Part shown: one piece after another, positions 35,491-46,666 of the stretch | Layout: the number at the start of each line of letters is the position of its first letter | How positions within the stretch are numbered: position 1 is the stretch's first letter | From: Euonymus europaeus | Lineage: Eukaryota; Streptophyta; Magnoliopsida; Celastrales; Celastraceae | Assembly: GCA_963580455.1 (NCBI GenBank) | Contig: OY756958.1 | Location: 19,356,501 to 19,420,500, forward strand | Length of the DNA stretch: 64,000 bases | Reading direction: 5' to 3' | The notes under the pieces: generated by a model | Database searches by the model: none | What the model was told of the DNA's origin: nothing | The model's input: the letters and a program-made list of their open reading frames with translations, nothing else | Position numbers and translations under genes: made by a program

Positions 35491-38400
35491 CTAAAAGTGG
35501 TAAAGCTTAAGATGTTTAGGATTCCAACTGTTGTTCAATTCTCGTCCATCCTTCGTGGTCAACTTGTAAGCTCCGTTTCCAACAACTGCTCTGATGTAGT
35601 ACGGTCCTTCCCATGTCGAACCAAACTTCCCTACACCTACTTCCTTAGTATTTTCAAAAACACGTCTGAGTACCCAATCGCCAACGCGAAATACTCGAAC
35701 CCTAACATTTTTGTTATAATGTCGTGCTAGTTTCTGTTGGTAAACTGCGACCCTTACCCGTGCGGCTTCTCGTTTTTCTTCCAACGTGTCCAATTCATGG
35801 CTAAGCAAACTGTCGTTCAGTAATGGATTTAGCAACTCGCATCGTGCTGATGGTAAATCAACCTCGATGGGAATAACAGCCTCCGCACCAAATACTAGTG
35901 AAAATGGAGTCTCTCATGTAGCAGACTTAGCCATCGTTCGATAAGACCACAAAACACCAGGTAATTCATCCGCCCAACGGCCTTTAGCCCTTTCTAAACG
36001 CTTTTTTAGAACGTTCATAATCGTCTTGTTAGAAGATTCTGCCTGTCCGTTCGACTGAGGATTCCGTGGAGTGGAAAATAAAAGTTTGATTCCATATTTG
36101 TTGCAAAAATTCTGGAAGTCTCGACTGATGAACTGGGAGCCATTGTCTGTCACTATTTCTTTTGGTACTCCGAACCGACAAATAATATTTTTCCACACGA
36201 AAGTTTTCACTTGCTGGTCTTTGATCAACTTGAACGCTTCAGCTTCGACCCATTTAGTAAAGTAGTCCGTAAGAACCAAAACATATTGACGTTGGCCAGT
36301 AGCTGCAGGTAACTTACCCACTATGTCCATCCCCCACCGCATGAAGGGCCACAGAGTAAGTGTTGAATGCAATCTTTCAGGCGGAAGATGAGAGACTGGA
36401 GCAAATCGTTGGCACTTGTCGCACAACCTCACAAAATTAGTAGAGTCGTACCGCATTGTAGGCCAGAAATAGCCTGCTGTTAGAGCTTTGTTTGCTAAAC
36501 TCCTTCCCCCATAATGATTACCACATTCTCCCTCATGCAAATCGGAAAGAACTTGACCACCTTGAGCGGCAGTGACGCACCGCAAAAGTGGTCCAGCGTA
36601 GGACTTGCGATACAACTTTTCCTCGAAGATTGTGAAACGTGAAGCTGCTGCTATCAGCCTCCGAGCAGCATTCCTATCATTTGGCAGTTTACCAGTGGAA
36701 ATATAATCCTCAAGTTCAACCATCCAACTAGAATTTTCGCCGATCATCAACACATGATCCCCGTCGTCCCATACTGCTGGTGACTCAAGATGGACCACTG
36801 GTATGGTTTGCGGTTCGGTTGATTGGATTGATGATCCTAGATTTGCAAATGCGTCTGCGTGTGAATTTTCATTCCTCGGAACTTGTAGTATATTAAATTC
36901 CTCAAAGAAGCCCCCAAGTTGCTTTGCGATTTTTAGGTACTCAACCATTCTCGGCCCCCTAGCCTGGTAAGTTCCTAGAAATTGATTTACAACCAGCTGC
37001 GAGTCTGACCGGACAACAATTTTATCAATCTTCATCTGTAAAGCAAATTTCAAACCAGCTATCAACGCCTCGTATTCTGCCTCATTGTTGGTGGCCTTAA
37101 AGCCGCAATGTATAGATTGCTGCACGACAGTACCGTCGGGTGAAGAAAGAACTAAGCCGAGGCCACTCCCTAGAACATTACTAGATTCATCCACCCACAA
37201 AGTCCATATGTTCTTTGTCGGTTCGGAAATTGGGAGCATCTCGGTCAGTTGGTGTTCTACAACAAGTGGAAATTCCGCAATGAAGTCAATTAACACTTGA
37301 GATTTCATTGCCGTACGGGGTCTGTAACTGATATCATGCTCACTCAATTCAACAGCCCATTTAGTTAGTCGCCCAGAAACATCTGCTTTATGGAGAACTG
37401 TCCGGAGGGGAAAGGAAGTAATCACGACGATCGGATGACATTGAAAGTATGGCCTCAGCTTTCGAGCAGCGGTGATCAAAGCTAGAGAGAGCTTTTCTAG
37501 ATGAGAATATCGTGTCTCAGCATCGAGGAGGCTTTTGCTCACATAGTAGACCAGAAGCTGTCGCGCGCCTTCCTCTCGTGCAAGCACTGCGCTTACTGCT
37601 GTCTCTGATACTGCCAAGTACATCAACAATGGCTCGTTATCATTTGGTTTTGATAGTAGAGGTGCGGACACCAAATACTGCTTCAATTGTTGTAGTGCCA
37701 ACTCTGTCTCGTCCGTCCACTCAAAGTCCTTAGACTTTCTCAAAATATCATAAAATCGGTGGCACTTGTCGGACGACCTGGAAATGAAACTTGTTAATGC
37801 CGCCACTCGACCTGTCAATCGTTGAACATCTTTCCTGTTTTTTGGCGAGGGGATGTTCAGGACCGCACGAATCTGGTTTGGATTCGCTTCTATTCCCCTT
37901 TGTGTTACCATATAACCCAAGAACTTGCCTGCAGACACCCCAAACGAACACTTAGCCGGATTTAACTTCATGTTGTATTTTCTGAGTATGTCGAACGCCT
38001 GTTGCAAATGGTCCAAGTGTTGTTCAGCAAACAAAGACTTCACCAGCATGTCATCGATATACACCTCCATTGTCACACCCAGCATATTGGAGAACATCTT
38101 GTTGACCAGTCTTTGGTAGGTGGAACCCGCATTCTTTAACCCGAACGACATTACCTTGTAGCAAAAAATACCCCGCTTGGTGATAAAATAGGTTTTCTCT
38201 TGATCACTGGGGTGCATAAGAATTTGGTTATATCTTGAGAACGCATCCATGAAGCTCATCAATTCATAACCTGCCGTAGCGTCGACCAACATGTCGATAT
38301 GCGGCAAAGGAAAATGATCTTTTGGACACACTTTGTTGATATCAGTGAAATCTATACAGACTCTCCATTTGCCTTTCTTCTTTTTCACAACGACCACATT

Positions 38401-38790
38401 GGCTAGCCACTCCGGATACTGCACCTCCCGTACAGACCCAACGTCGATCAGTTTTTGAATTTCCTCATTTATAACCCGATTTCTCTTAGAGGCAAACCTT
38501 ATCCTTTTTTGCTGGACTGGTCTAAAACTCGGATCAACCTGAAGTTTATGGACAGCCACTTCGGGGTCGATCCCTGTCATGTCTTCCTGCGACCAAGCAA
38601 AACAATCACGATTCTCCGTTAAAAAATCAATAAGTAACCTTTTTATGGTACCGTCGAGCTGTGCGCCAATATGAACGATCCACTCCTGATGGTCAGGATG
38701 AACTTGCACATCATCAAGATCTTCCATTTTTGCATTATTCTGATCGTCATTAGAAGAAATGCTGACCGGTAGCTCAGAGTGCTGTAATTG
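35491..38790 (-). pseudogene. Tat-type pol: RT, RNase H, second RNase H, integrase; one internal stop
   Basis: One frame from 38790 to 35491 (about 1100 codons) with a single TGA at 35916-35914, probably from CGA. In order: reverse transcriptase with WRVCIDFTDINK and the catalytic YIDDM (about residue 225 after the first Met), the RT-linked RNase H, a second RNase H of the archaeal type (LWVDES, NNEAEYEALIAGL, RSDSQL), the integrase zinc finger and core (MDIVG, IVTDNGSQF, NGQAESSNK), and the C-terminal domain with VGDWVLRRV and WEGPYYI. The last RT-linked RNase H acidic position was not checked. Apart from the TGA near the integrase end the protein looks intact. It follows gag-protease in the same frame, separated by one UAG. 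Confidence 0.9.
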
Positions 38791-38793
38791 CTA
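38785..38793 (-). promoter_or_regulatory. Possible stop-codon readthrough site between gag and pol
   Basis: The stop that ends gag-protease reads TAG CAA TTA on the minus strand, and pol continues in the same frame. UAG followed by CARYYA is the context known from tobamovirus replicase readthrough. That would give a small share of Gag-Pol fusion, which retroelements need. The alternative is a decayed CAG codon, since this copy has two other C-to-T type stops. Confidence 0.5.
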
Positions 38794-40860
38794 TAAGTCT
38801 TTTGTTTTGCCTTTCAAAGCCGTACTGTAACAACTTTGGGATGCCGACTGTTCCCCTTTGATCTCCTTTATTCCCCATTTCGTAGGGAAGCGTATAATTT
38901 GATGATATGTGGAGGGAACCGCTTTCAACTCGTGGATCCAAGGTCGCCTGAGAATGACATTGTAGGGGGACGGACTATCTAGGACCACGAATGTAGTATT
39001 TAGGTTCACGCCTTCACTGTATACTTGAAGAACTATTTCCCCTAAAGTATAAGATTGTTCCCCCGCGAAACCTATTAATATTGTTGGTCGACCACAAATG
39101 TGTGAGTCACTGATCTCCATTTCCTTCAAACATTTTAGAAATAGAACGTTCGCTGAACTGCCATTGTCGATCAACACACGCCTGATGTTACAATTGGCTA
39201 TCAAGATACTGATCACCAAAGCATCGTGGTGCGGATTGATCAGTTGAGTAGCTTCGTCATCTATGAAGCTGATAATCTGACTGGAAGGATTTGGTACACT
39301 AGTCGAACGAAGCCCTGGATTTTTGGCACTTCTCTCATTCCTTCGGGCAGCTGTATGAGATACACCGCTGACCTCTGAACCTCCTATAATGACTCCAATA
39401 TCCTTTCTTGCTAACGGTGGCTGAGGTGGGGTTAACTCTCTCCGTTTGGCAATAGTTGTTTTCCCTCTGTCGGACAACAAGTCCTTCAAATGTCCACGGT
39501 TAAGTAATTCAACAACTTCGTCCCGTAAACCATGACAATCCTTAGTCAAATGACCGTAGTCTTTGTGGAAGTCGCACCACTTTGTTGTATCTCTCCTGTC
39601 GTACGGAGATCTCATAGGCCTAGGCCACTGCACTTTGTTACCTAGCCCTTTTAACATAGAAATTAATTCCGCGGGTTCAACATTGAACATATATTCAGGT
39701 TTTCGGGGGCTGCGACCAGTTATTCCGGATCGTTCAATCGATCGATTATTCTCAAAGGGTCGACCTCTCCTACGTTGAAATTCATCCGGACGACGGTCTG
39801 GTACGACACTCTGTCTCACAAGTGTCGTTTGGTTCCTATCATCTTCCTCCCATTTAACCTGAGACCATGCCCGTGCTAGTGCGTCCTCTATATTTCCGCA
39901 TGGAAACTTGGTCAACTCTTTGTAGATTTCACTACCAGGAATCATGGATTTGTGAAAAGCCGAAACCGCAGTTTCTTCGTTGCAATTTGGGATGAGAATC
40001 TTCTCAGCATTAAACCTTCCCAAGTGCGTTCGTAATGTCTGACCAGCTGCATGTTTGATTTTATACAAGTCATCTGAAGACTTCTTTACTCTGCGACTAC
40101 TAGCGAATTACTCCACAAACATGTCGGACAGCTGAGAAAAAGAAGAGATGCTATTGTTCAGCAAATTGATAAACCATTGTAAAGCCGGTCCAGTCAAACA
40201 ACAACCGAACCCCTTGCACATGCATGCTTCTCTTGCATCTCGTGGGACTGAAATAGTAAGCATCCTTTGGCGGTAATGCGCGACGTGATCATCCGGATCG
40301 GTAGTACCGTTGAAGAATGTCATATTCGGAAAACTGAACTTCTTGGGCATTTCCACGGAAGATATCTGCTCGACAAAGGGTGTGTCAGCATAACTCCCTG
40401 GGTGACTTTTCTTAATCGGGGTTGGAACTCCAGGGAGCCTTCGGAGAAATGCCTCCACATCTGCCAATCTTTGAGAGTCGATTGACTGAGGAGACGGTTC
40501 GACATTTGGGGTGGTGTTTTGTGTTTTGGCCGTAGGTTGAGGTAATGGTGGAGGTGGTGGTGTGGACAGTACTGGGAAAGTCAAATTTAGTAGTGTCGAA
40601 CGGCTTGAGTTCTCACCAGGTGTTGTTTCACTCAGACTATGAAAATGTCTGATTGATGCATCGAAATGGACACGAGAGGTTTGGGGTTGGCCGGCTGTTT
40701 GGGTAAGTAGCTTATCAATTTTCTCGTGAAGTGAGAGGTTTTTAGCACGGACTGCAGCGTTCTCTTCAACAAGTTCTGCAGATCGAGCTGAATGCTGATC
40801 CATCTGCTCTTTCAGGGCTGCTAGTTGGGTGATGAAGTCGTTCGAACCTTCAGAAGTCAT
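38791..40860 (-). pseudogene. Tat-type gag-protease, one internal stop
   Basis: ATG at 40860; one frame to the TAG at 38793-38791, interrupted by a single TAA at 40110-40108 that probably arose from CAA. The gag domain spans about residues 160-330 (FSFPNMTFFNGTTDPDDHV, ALQWFINL, then the coil after the stop). A zinc-knuckle-like [14 protein letters not shown] follows near residue 445. The protease has [12 protein letters not shown] (Tat proteases have DNGSS where others have DTGA). The N-terminal coiled coil (MDQHSARSAELVEENAAV) is typical. Gag forms the particle, and the protease cuts Gag-Pol. Confidence 0.88.
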
Positions 40861-40910
40861 TGTTTAGCTCGTCAAAGTGCAAGTTAGCTCATGGATTGAT
40901 TGCCAAGGCC

Positions 40911-40925
40911 CCACGGTGGGCGCCA
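40911..40925 (-). promoter_or_regulatory. Primer-binding site of the Tat element
   Basis: After the LTR end (TCTACA) the minus strand reads ATT and then TGGCGCCCACCGTGG, the GC-rich primer site common in plant Tat-type gypsy elements. Confidence 0.8.
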
Positions 40926-40928
40926 AAT

Positions 40929-42063
40929 TGTAGACCCAAAAATCTACAATCAAAGAGGTATCGATCTAGGCCTTCGACAATCCGATCAGTTGCACACTGC
41001 CGTACGGAAGAAAGTTTGTAGTGAGAGAAGCAGAGACTTTTAGAGAGAGAAATGGAATAAGAGAAAATGACCAGAGAGTTTAGAGGCTTGGACTACTCAT
41101 ATTTATAAGATTTCGGGTCACGTGCATGGCACGTGACTCATGTGAGCTGTCAAGCTCTTAGCTATTATTGGGCCGTTTTGGGCCTCTACCGTATGCATTG
41201 GATGAGATTACACTCATGGTCTAACATATGGGCTTCATGCGCCTTGGTGGGCTTAATGAGCCTTGGTGGGCTTACCTGTTTATCAAGTAGATGGGCCTTT
41301 TAATAACAAAAGTCAATGGGCCTCCCGACATGGGCTCACAAGCCTTTGATGTCGTACGGGCACTCATGCCTGACATGGGCTCACAAGCCTTTGATGTCGT
41401 ACGGGCACTCATGCCTGACATGGGTACACAAGCCTTTGATGTCGTACGGGCACTCATGCCTGAGATGGGCTCACAAACCTTTGATGTCGTACGGGCACTC
41501 ATGCCTGACATGGGCTCACAAGCCTTGGATGTCGTACGGGCACTCATGCATGACATGGGCTCACAAGCCTTGGATGTCGTACGGCAAATGATGCCTGACA
41601 TGGGCTCACAAGCCTTGGATGTCGTACGGCAAATGATGCCTGACATGGGCTCACAAGCCTTGGATGTCGTACGTGCACTCATGCCTGACATGGGCTCACA
41701 AGCCTTGGATGTCGTACGGGCACTCATGCCTGACATGGGCTCACAAGCCTTGGATGTCGTACGGGCACTCATGCCTGACATGGGCTCACAAGCCTTTGAT
41801 GTCGTACGGGCACTCATGCCTGACATGGGCTCACAAGCCTTGGATGTCGTACGGGCACTCATGCATGACATGGGCACACAAGCCTTTGATGTCGTACGGG
41901 CACTCATGCCTGACATGGGCTCACAAGCCTTGGATGTCGTACGGGCACTCATGCCTGACATGGGCTCACAAGCCTTTGATGTCGTACGGGCACTCATGCC
42001 TGACATGGGCTCACAAGCCTTGAATGTCGTACGGCAAATGTATGACGGTTTTTTGCCCATACA
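40929..42063 (-). repeat. 5' LTR of the Tat element (1135 bp)
   Basis: Plus-strand view TGTAGACCC...CCCATACA. It is 450 bp longer than the other LTR, exactly ten 45-bp units. The segment 40929-41326 otherwise matches 34235-34632 with a handful of substitutions. Confidence 0.92.
41327..42046 (-). repeat. 45-bp minisatellite, 16 copies, in the 5' LTR
   Basis: Units begin every 45 bp from 41327 to 42002. Variants include two adjacent units ending CGGCAAATGATGCCT (about 41582 and 41627), GGTACACAA at 41423, GAGATGGGC at 41463 and GCATGACATG junctions. Like the six-copy array, it ends with CGGCAAATGTATGACGG. Confidence 0.95.
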
Positions 42064-42068
42064 GTTTG

Positions 42069-42692
42069 TATTTTTATTTTTGAAAATTAATAATTTCTCT
42101 AAGGGAAAATAGTTTAAGTTTTTCAGCATGTATTTTATAAAAATTTGTCAAGAAAAACTCTTTAAAACAAATAACAAAAAAAATTGAATTTTCCTCAGAG
42201 TTGATTTTCTTTGAACAAATAGATTTTAGTAAGGTGTTTTGAGAAACTAGTATGATCTAAATCAATGATAATTTTTGTAAGAACTAAAATCATACTTAGC
42301 CATCGTTTGCAGGCTATTTTGAGTAACATATATGCTAAATTCGAGAATTTTGAGTAGCATGTCAATTATAGTCAAATAATTTCCAAGCAATTTTTGAAAT
42401 TGTCTCTAAAGGAGAATTTTGGGACAATTGTAATTTGTTTGGACAAAACTACTCTCAAATTTGCTTAGCAAAATTATCAAAAACTCAATAATTATAATTA
42501 ATTTAATAAGGGAGAATAAAAATGCCCCTGCAGAAAAATTATCACCAGTAAAAAATTAACCAAAGACCTAGAACATTTGAATCAATATATGTCAGGATTT
42601 GAACCAGCATATAACATATATGCTATTTTGGAAATTGTACGCCAAACAGGCCTATATATTATTGTTACAAATAACAAAAATCATTAAACTAA
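42069..42692. other. Intergenic between the Tat element and copia-A
   Basis: AT-rich host or older element DNA interrupted on the left by the Tat insertion (continuous with the sequence before 34230). No gene is seen. Confidence 0.55.
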
Positions 42693-42697
42693 ACTCT

Positions 42698-42963
42698 TGT
42701 TCTAAAACAAGCACATAATATTCCAAAATCAAGATAAAATAAATTAGTGTTTAAGAAGAATATTTAGAATAATATTTGGAGAGAAATTAGAAAAGTGAGA
42801 GAATATTTTTATTCACTTGATTTGTATTTTCATTTAACTAAACATCTTTTTATATGGGATTAATATACTACAACCAAATTAATGGTTTAACCACTTCTTA
42901 AATAGCCTCCTTCAAATAGACTAATAAAGTGGGCATCCACTAATCAATATTAATCTCATAATA
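42698..42963 (-). repeat. 3' LTR of copia-A (266 bp)
   Basis: Shares ACTTCTTAAATA, AATTAATGGTTTAACC and CATCAATATTAATCTCAT-type blocks with the right LTR. The polypurine tract AAGGGGGAG lies next to it on the minus strand (42964-42972). Confidence 0.88.
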
Positions 42964-43239
42964 CTCCCCCTTGGAAAACCACTTATACATATAATGTGAC
43001 TCATTAAAACCTTACTAAGGAAAAACCTAGTGGGATAAAACTTTAGTGAAGGAAAAATAGTACATCATTTTTGTATAAAAATTTGGTAGAAAGTGTGAAG
43101 GGATTGCCTCATTAAAACCTAGCCTAGGAAAAATCCCGTGGGAAAAAAACCATTGGCCGAAAGAAAAAGAGTACAATCCATGTTGATATCTTCACACCAT
43201 TACTCCCCTGTTTTGTGACGTCAAGATAAATCTTTCAAA

Positions 43240-43651
43240 TAATGCATTCCAATTTGATATATAAACTTTTTGAATGTTGCTGGTGGGAGCGCCTTTGTGA
43301 ACAGATTTGTCAAATTATCACTGGAGCAAATTTCGTGAACATCTATTTCCCCACTCTTTTAGAGATCATGTGCACTGAAGAATTTTGGAGAGATATTTTT
43401 AGTTCTGTCTCATTTTATGTATCATCCTTGAAGTTGTGTTATGCATGCAGCGTTATCTTCATATAATATAGTTGGCACATCTTTGACAGATTGAAGTCCA
43501 CATCTTCCTTGAATATGTGAAATCATTGATCTCAGCCACACACATTCCCGACTAGTTTCATAAATTGCTATTATCTCGGAATGATTAGAAGAAGTTTCTA
43601 TAATTATCTGCTTTACTGATTTCCAAGAAATAGCAGTTCACTATAAGTAAA
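43240..43651 (-). pseudogene. Copia-A RNase H C-terminal part
   Basis: Minus-strand translation of about 43645-43450 gives AISWKSVKQIII, SSNHSEIIAIYETSRECVWL and YEDNAAC, the copia RNase H end, with frame changes. It continues the RT/RNase H frame that stops at the hAT-like insertion (44663). Positions 42973-43240 hold a more decayed tail up to the LTR. Confidence 0.7.
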
Positions 43652-43659
43652 CACATAGT

Positions 43660-44662
43660 ATCTGTTTGGAGTCACGTTAGTGAGCCACCTTCACGTCACT
43701 CACGCAACGTAACGAGCTAGCGAAAGTAGGGATCCAATGGGAGGTTCGGTGATGGACGTGCAATCGAAGGCAGAGCTTGATAACATGTGCCAGAGTGGTA
43801 GCCCTGTTATCCTACACTTCTGGGCGTCAGTCTCTTCGATCACCGCATATACATGACATATATATGTCTGTGTTTGGTTGGCTTATGTTCTTTTGTTGTT
43901 TTGATTTGTGGGTTTTGTTTATTTGGTGGTGAATGTTGTAGGTTGAGGCTGAGGAGCAGCCTGAGATATTCGAAGCTTATTCAGTATCTGCTGTGCCATA
44001 TTTTGTATTCTTGAAGGTATATTTCTAAGGGAAATCCATCCTTTTGTTTATTCTGAAATTGTCTTCTGCCATTCATAGGGTCAATTTCATTTCCGAGTTT
44101 TCAATTATTTCAGCTAAGAGTACCATAATCTTTTGCTTCTATGGATAATCGTTGAACATAAGTTGGGCTTGATTTTCTCATTTCCTCTCAGCTATTGGCA
44201 CCATAATTTACTGCTCGCCTGTTTCTATGGATAATTGATAAACATAAGTTGGCAATTGATTTTCTTTAGTGCGAAGATGTAGGGCTTTCGTTTGGTTTAG
44301 TTTTAAGAATGCTAAGTGACATTCTCAGAGGAAACAATTGTTTATTTGTTTGGTTGTCATATGCTTTTCCTCTCGGGTTTAGCAAAAATGAGTGGCACAA
44401 ATGTAGCCTTCGATTCATATTAAGCATTGTGATGTATAGACCACATTAATTCATTACATATTAAAATATGTAATGAATTAATGTTAATGTAATTGATATT
44501 TAAATTAATATTGTAAATTACAACAACAAAAAATATAACTGCATTGAAACTCAACTCACCGCAGTTTTAAAAATGAGATGCCAAACGCCTAACTGCGTTC
44601 AAACTCGCCTCACAGCACCACAATTTTATATCTCACAGCACCTCACAACACTACCAAACAGG
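43660..44662. mobile_element. hAT-like non-autonomous element carrying a GRXS17 fragment
   Basis: It splits copia-A RNase H. CACATAGT (43652-43659) and CACATAAT (44663-44670) flank it, an 8-bp duplication with one mismatch, typical of hAT. That these bases were duplicated is confirmed because the copia reading frame needs only one copy. The ends share CTGTTTGG (left CTGTTTGGAGT, right reversed CCTGTTTGGTAGT) and GTGAG-rich subterminal sequence. Inside are two coding fragments and introns of a host gene, so this is a Pack-type element. No transposase is encoded. Confidence 0.7.
43737..44016 (+). pseudogene. GRXS17: Captured fragment of monothiol glutaredoxin GRXS17
   Basis: From the ATG at 43737, 31 codons read like the start of the thioredoxin-like domain of plant GRXS17 (SVMDVQSKAELDNMCQSGSP, then VILHFWAS). 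The sequence then leaves the family just before the WC.. active-site motif and meets a stop at about 43857. After a remaining piece of intron with a good acceptor (TGTTGTAG), exon 2 (43942-44016) gives VEAEEQPEIFEAYSVSAVPY and FVFLK, followed by a GTATAT donor. The rest of exon 1, the active site and all glutaredoxin domains are missing. GRXS17 is a cytosolic/nuclear iron-sulfur-binding redox protein. This copy cannot make it, but a transcript could match the parent gene. Confidence 0.82.
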
Positions 44663-44670
44663 CACATAAT

Positions 44671-45460
44671 CAGTTTGATATTTGGCATTGTGAGGATCAG
44701 ATAGATATCTAACATCTGTACATCCAACTAATTGAGGCTTAGACTCAGATGAATAAAATAATCCCAAATTAGTTGTACCGCAAAGATATCTAAGAATATG
44801 TTTTACTCCATTGAAGTGTTGTTGAGTCAAATCAGTACTATATCTTGTCAATAAATTTACTGCAAATGATATATTAGACCTCGTACAATTTGCAGGATAC
44901 ATTAGAAATCCAATTGCACTTAGATATGGTACCTTGGGATCAAGTAATATCTTCCCCTTATCCTTGGGTCGAAATGGATCTTTCTTAATATCAAGTGAAC
45001 AAACTACTATCGGCAAACTCAAAGAATGAACTTTATCCATATAAAATTGTTTCAATACCTTTTCGGTATATGTAGATTGATAGATACGAATGCTCTTAGT
45101 TGTGTACTCGATCTGCTGGCCGAGACAATATTTTATCTTTCCAAGATCTTTCATCTCAAATTCTGCTTTTAAGTAATCAATAGCCTTAGTTGACTCTTCA
45201 CGAATTCCAACTAAGTTTAAATCATCAACGTATACTGCAATTATGGCAAATTTTGAATCCGATTTCTTGATAAAAACACAAGGACAATTGGATCATTTGC
45301 GAATCCTTCTTTAGCAAGGTACTCAGCAAGTCTATTGTACCACATTCATCTGGATTGCTTCAATCCATATAACGATCGTTAGAGTTTAATTGAATTTAAC
45401 TCTCGAGGTTTTGCTTCAGGTAATTTAAATCATTCAGGGACTTCCATATAAATATATGTA
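44671..45460 (-). pseudogene. Copia-A reverse transcriptase and start of RNase H
   Basis: The catalytic YVDD is intact at 45232-45221 (AVYVDDLNLVGI), followed by MKDLGKIKYCLGQQIEY, VPYLSAIGFLMYPANCTR and the linker HILRYLCGTTNLGLFYSS, where RNase H starts. Upstream (45460-45240) the RT fingers (RELNSI, VFIKKSDSKF) are in shifted frames with stops. The open frame ends at 44663 because the hAT-like element begins. Confidence 0.85.
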
Positions 45461-45840
45461 TCCAACAAACCATATAAATATGCAGTAACATCATCTATTA
45501 AACACATTTCTATACGTTTAATGACTGTCAAGCAAATTAAATATCTGAATGTGATATCATCCATTACAGGAGAATATGTCTCCTCGTAATCAATTCTGGA
45601 TTTCTACGAGAACCTTTGTGCCATAATTCTAGTTTTATATCTTGTAATTTCGTTATTTTCATTTCGCTTTCTCAAAAATACCGATTTGTGTCCAAGGGGT
45701 ATGACATCTTCTGATGTCTGGACTACAAGTCCAAAAACTTCTCTTTCATTTTAAGAGTATAACTCTGCTTTGATAATTTCTTCTCATTTTTGCACCTACT
45801 AGTCTTCCATGCTTCTAGCGTGGTTTTAATTCATCATTTA

Positions 45841-46666
45841 TTAGACATCCTTTAGAGACATCAATACGTGCAGTTGCATTTCTACTTGAAACATGAGACT
45901 GCAATACCTGTCAAGTATCAATAAAAGCGTTAGGCAACTGGTTAACAATATTTTATAAATGAATAATATTTTGAACTTTAAGTTCACACTGTTTTGTGAG
46001 AGGATCAAGATGAGATTGTGTGGGAGTGTACCAACCAATATCTTTGACTTTCTAGGATTGAGAAATTTCTTTCCTAAAGGAGAAAACACAAATTCATCAA
46101 AGTGACAATCTGCAAACATAGCTTTGAAAACATCACCAGTTAGCGGTTCAAAATATCAAATAATAGAAGGGGAATCAAATCCAACATAAATACCAAGTTG
46201 ACGTTGTGGTCCCATCTTGGTGTGTTGTGGAGGTGGAATAGGAACATAAACTGCACAACCAAACACTTGTAAATGAAAAATATTAAGTTGGTGACCTAAT
46301 ACCAATTGTAAAGGTGAATGTGTATGGTGTGCTGAAGGCCGAATATGAATCAAAGATGCAGGATGTAAAATAGCATGCCCCAAGCACAAATAGATAATTT
46401 ACTTTTCAAAAGCATAGGTCGAGCAATCAAAGACGTTTAATAAGAGATTTTGTTAACCCATTTTGTGTATGAGTGTGAGCAACTGGATGTTCAACATCAA
46501 TTCCTAATGATATGCAATACTCATTGAAAATTTGAGAAGTAAATTCACCAATATTATCTAGTTGAATTGACTTAATGGGATAATCTAAAAATTGTGTTCG
46601 TAAACAAATAATTTGGGCTAGCAATCTAGCAAATGCAACATTACGAGTAGATAATAAACACACGTG
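45841..46666 (-). pseudogene. Copia-A integrase
   Basis: Three successive minus-strand frames: HVCLLSTRNVAFARLLAQII with IQLDNIGEFTS (second catalytic Asp) and QNGLTKSLIKRL, where the catalytic Glu position (QNGLAES in the family) reads Lys; then FGCAVYVPIPPPQHTKMGP and LGIYVGFDSPSII; then the C-terminal part around FADCHFDEFVFSPLG. Stops separate the frames. Positions 45461-45840 between integrase and RT are decayed linker with no clear domain. Confidence 0.82.

Larger units (their letters stand above)
34235..42063 (-). mobile_element. Ty3/gypsy retrotransposon, Tat lineage, full structure
   Basis: Complete minus-strand element of 7829 bp: 5' LTR 42063-40929, primer site, gag-protease, pol, polypurine tract and 3' LTR 34919-34235. 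GTTTG flanks both sides (34230-34234 and 42064-42068), a 5-bp target duplication. The order protease-RT-RNase H-second RNase H-integrase, with an extra archaeal-type RNase H, is the mark of the Tat/Ogre lineage. Outside the minisatellite the LTRs differ at roughly 8 sites in about 415 bp (about 2 percent), a fairly young insertion. In-frame stops in gag and integrase make this copy defective. Confidence 0.92.

Noticed and set aside
41291..42112. Open frames of 273-285 codons on both strands encoding a 15-residue repeat
   Set aside because: They are the 45-bp LTR minisatellite read in frame. Frames stay open on both strands because the unit is a multiple of three; no start context and no known protein.
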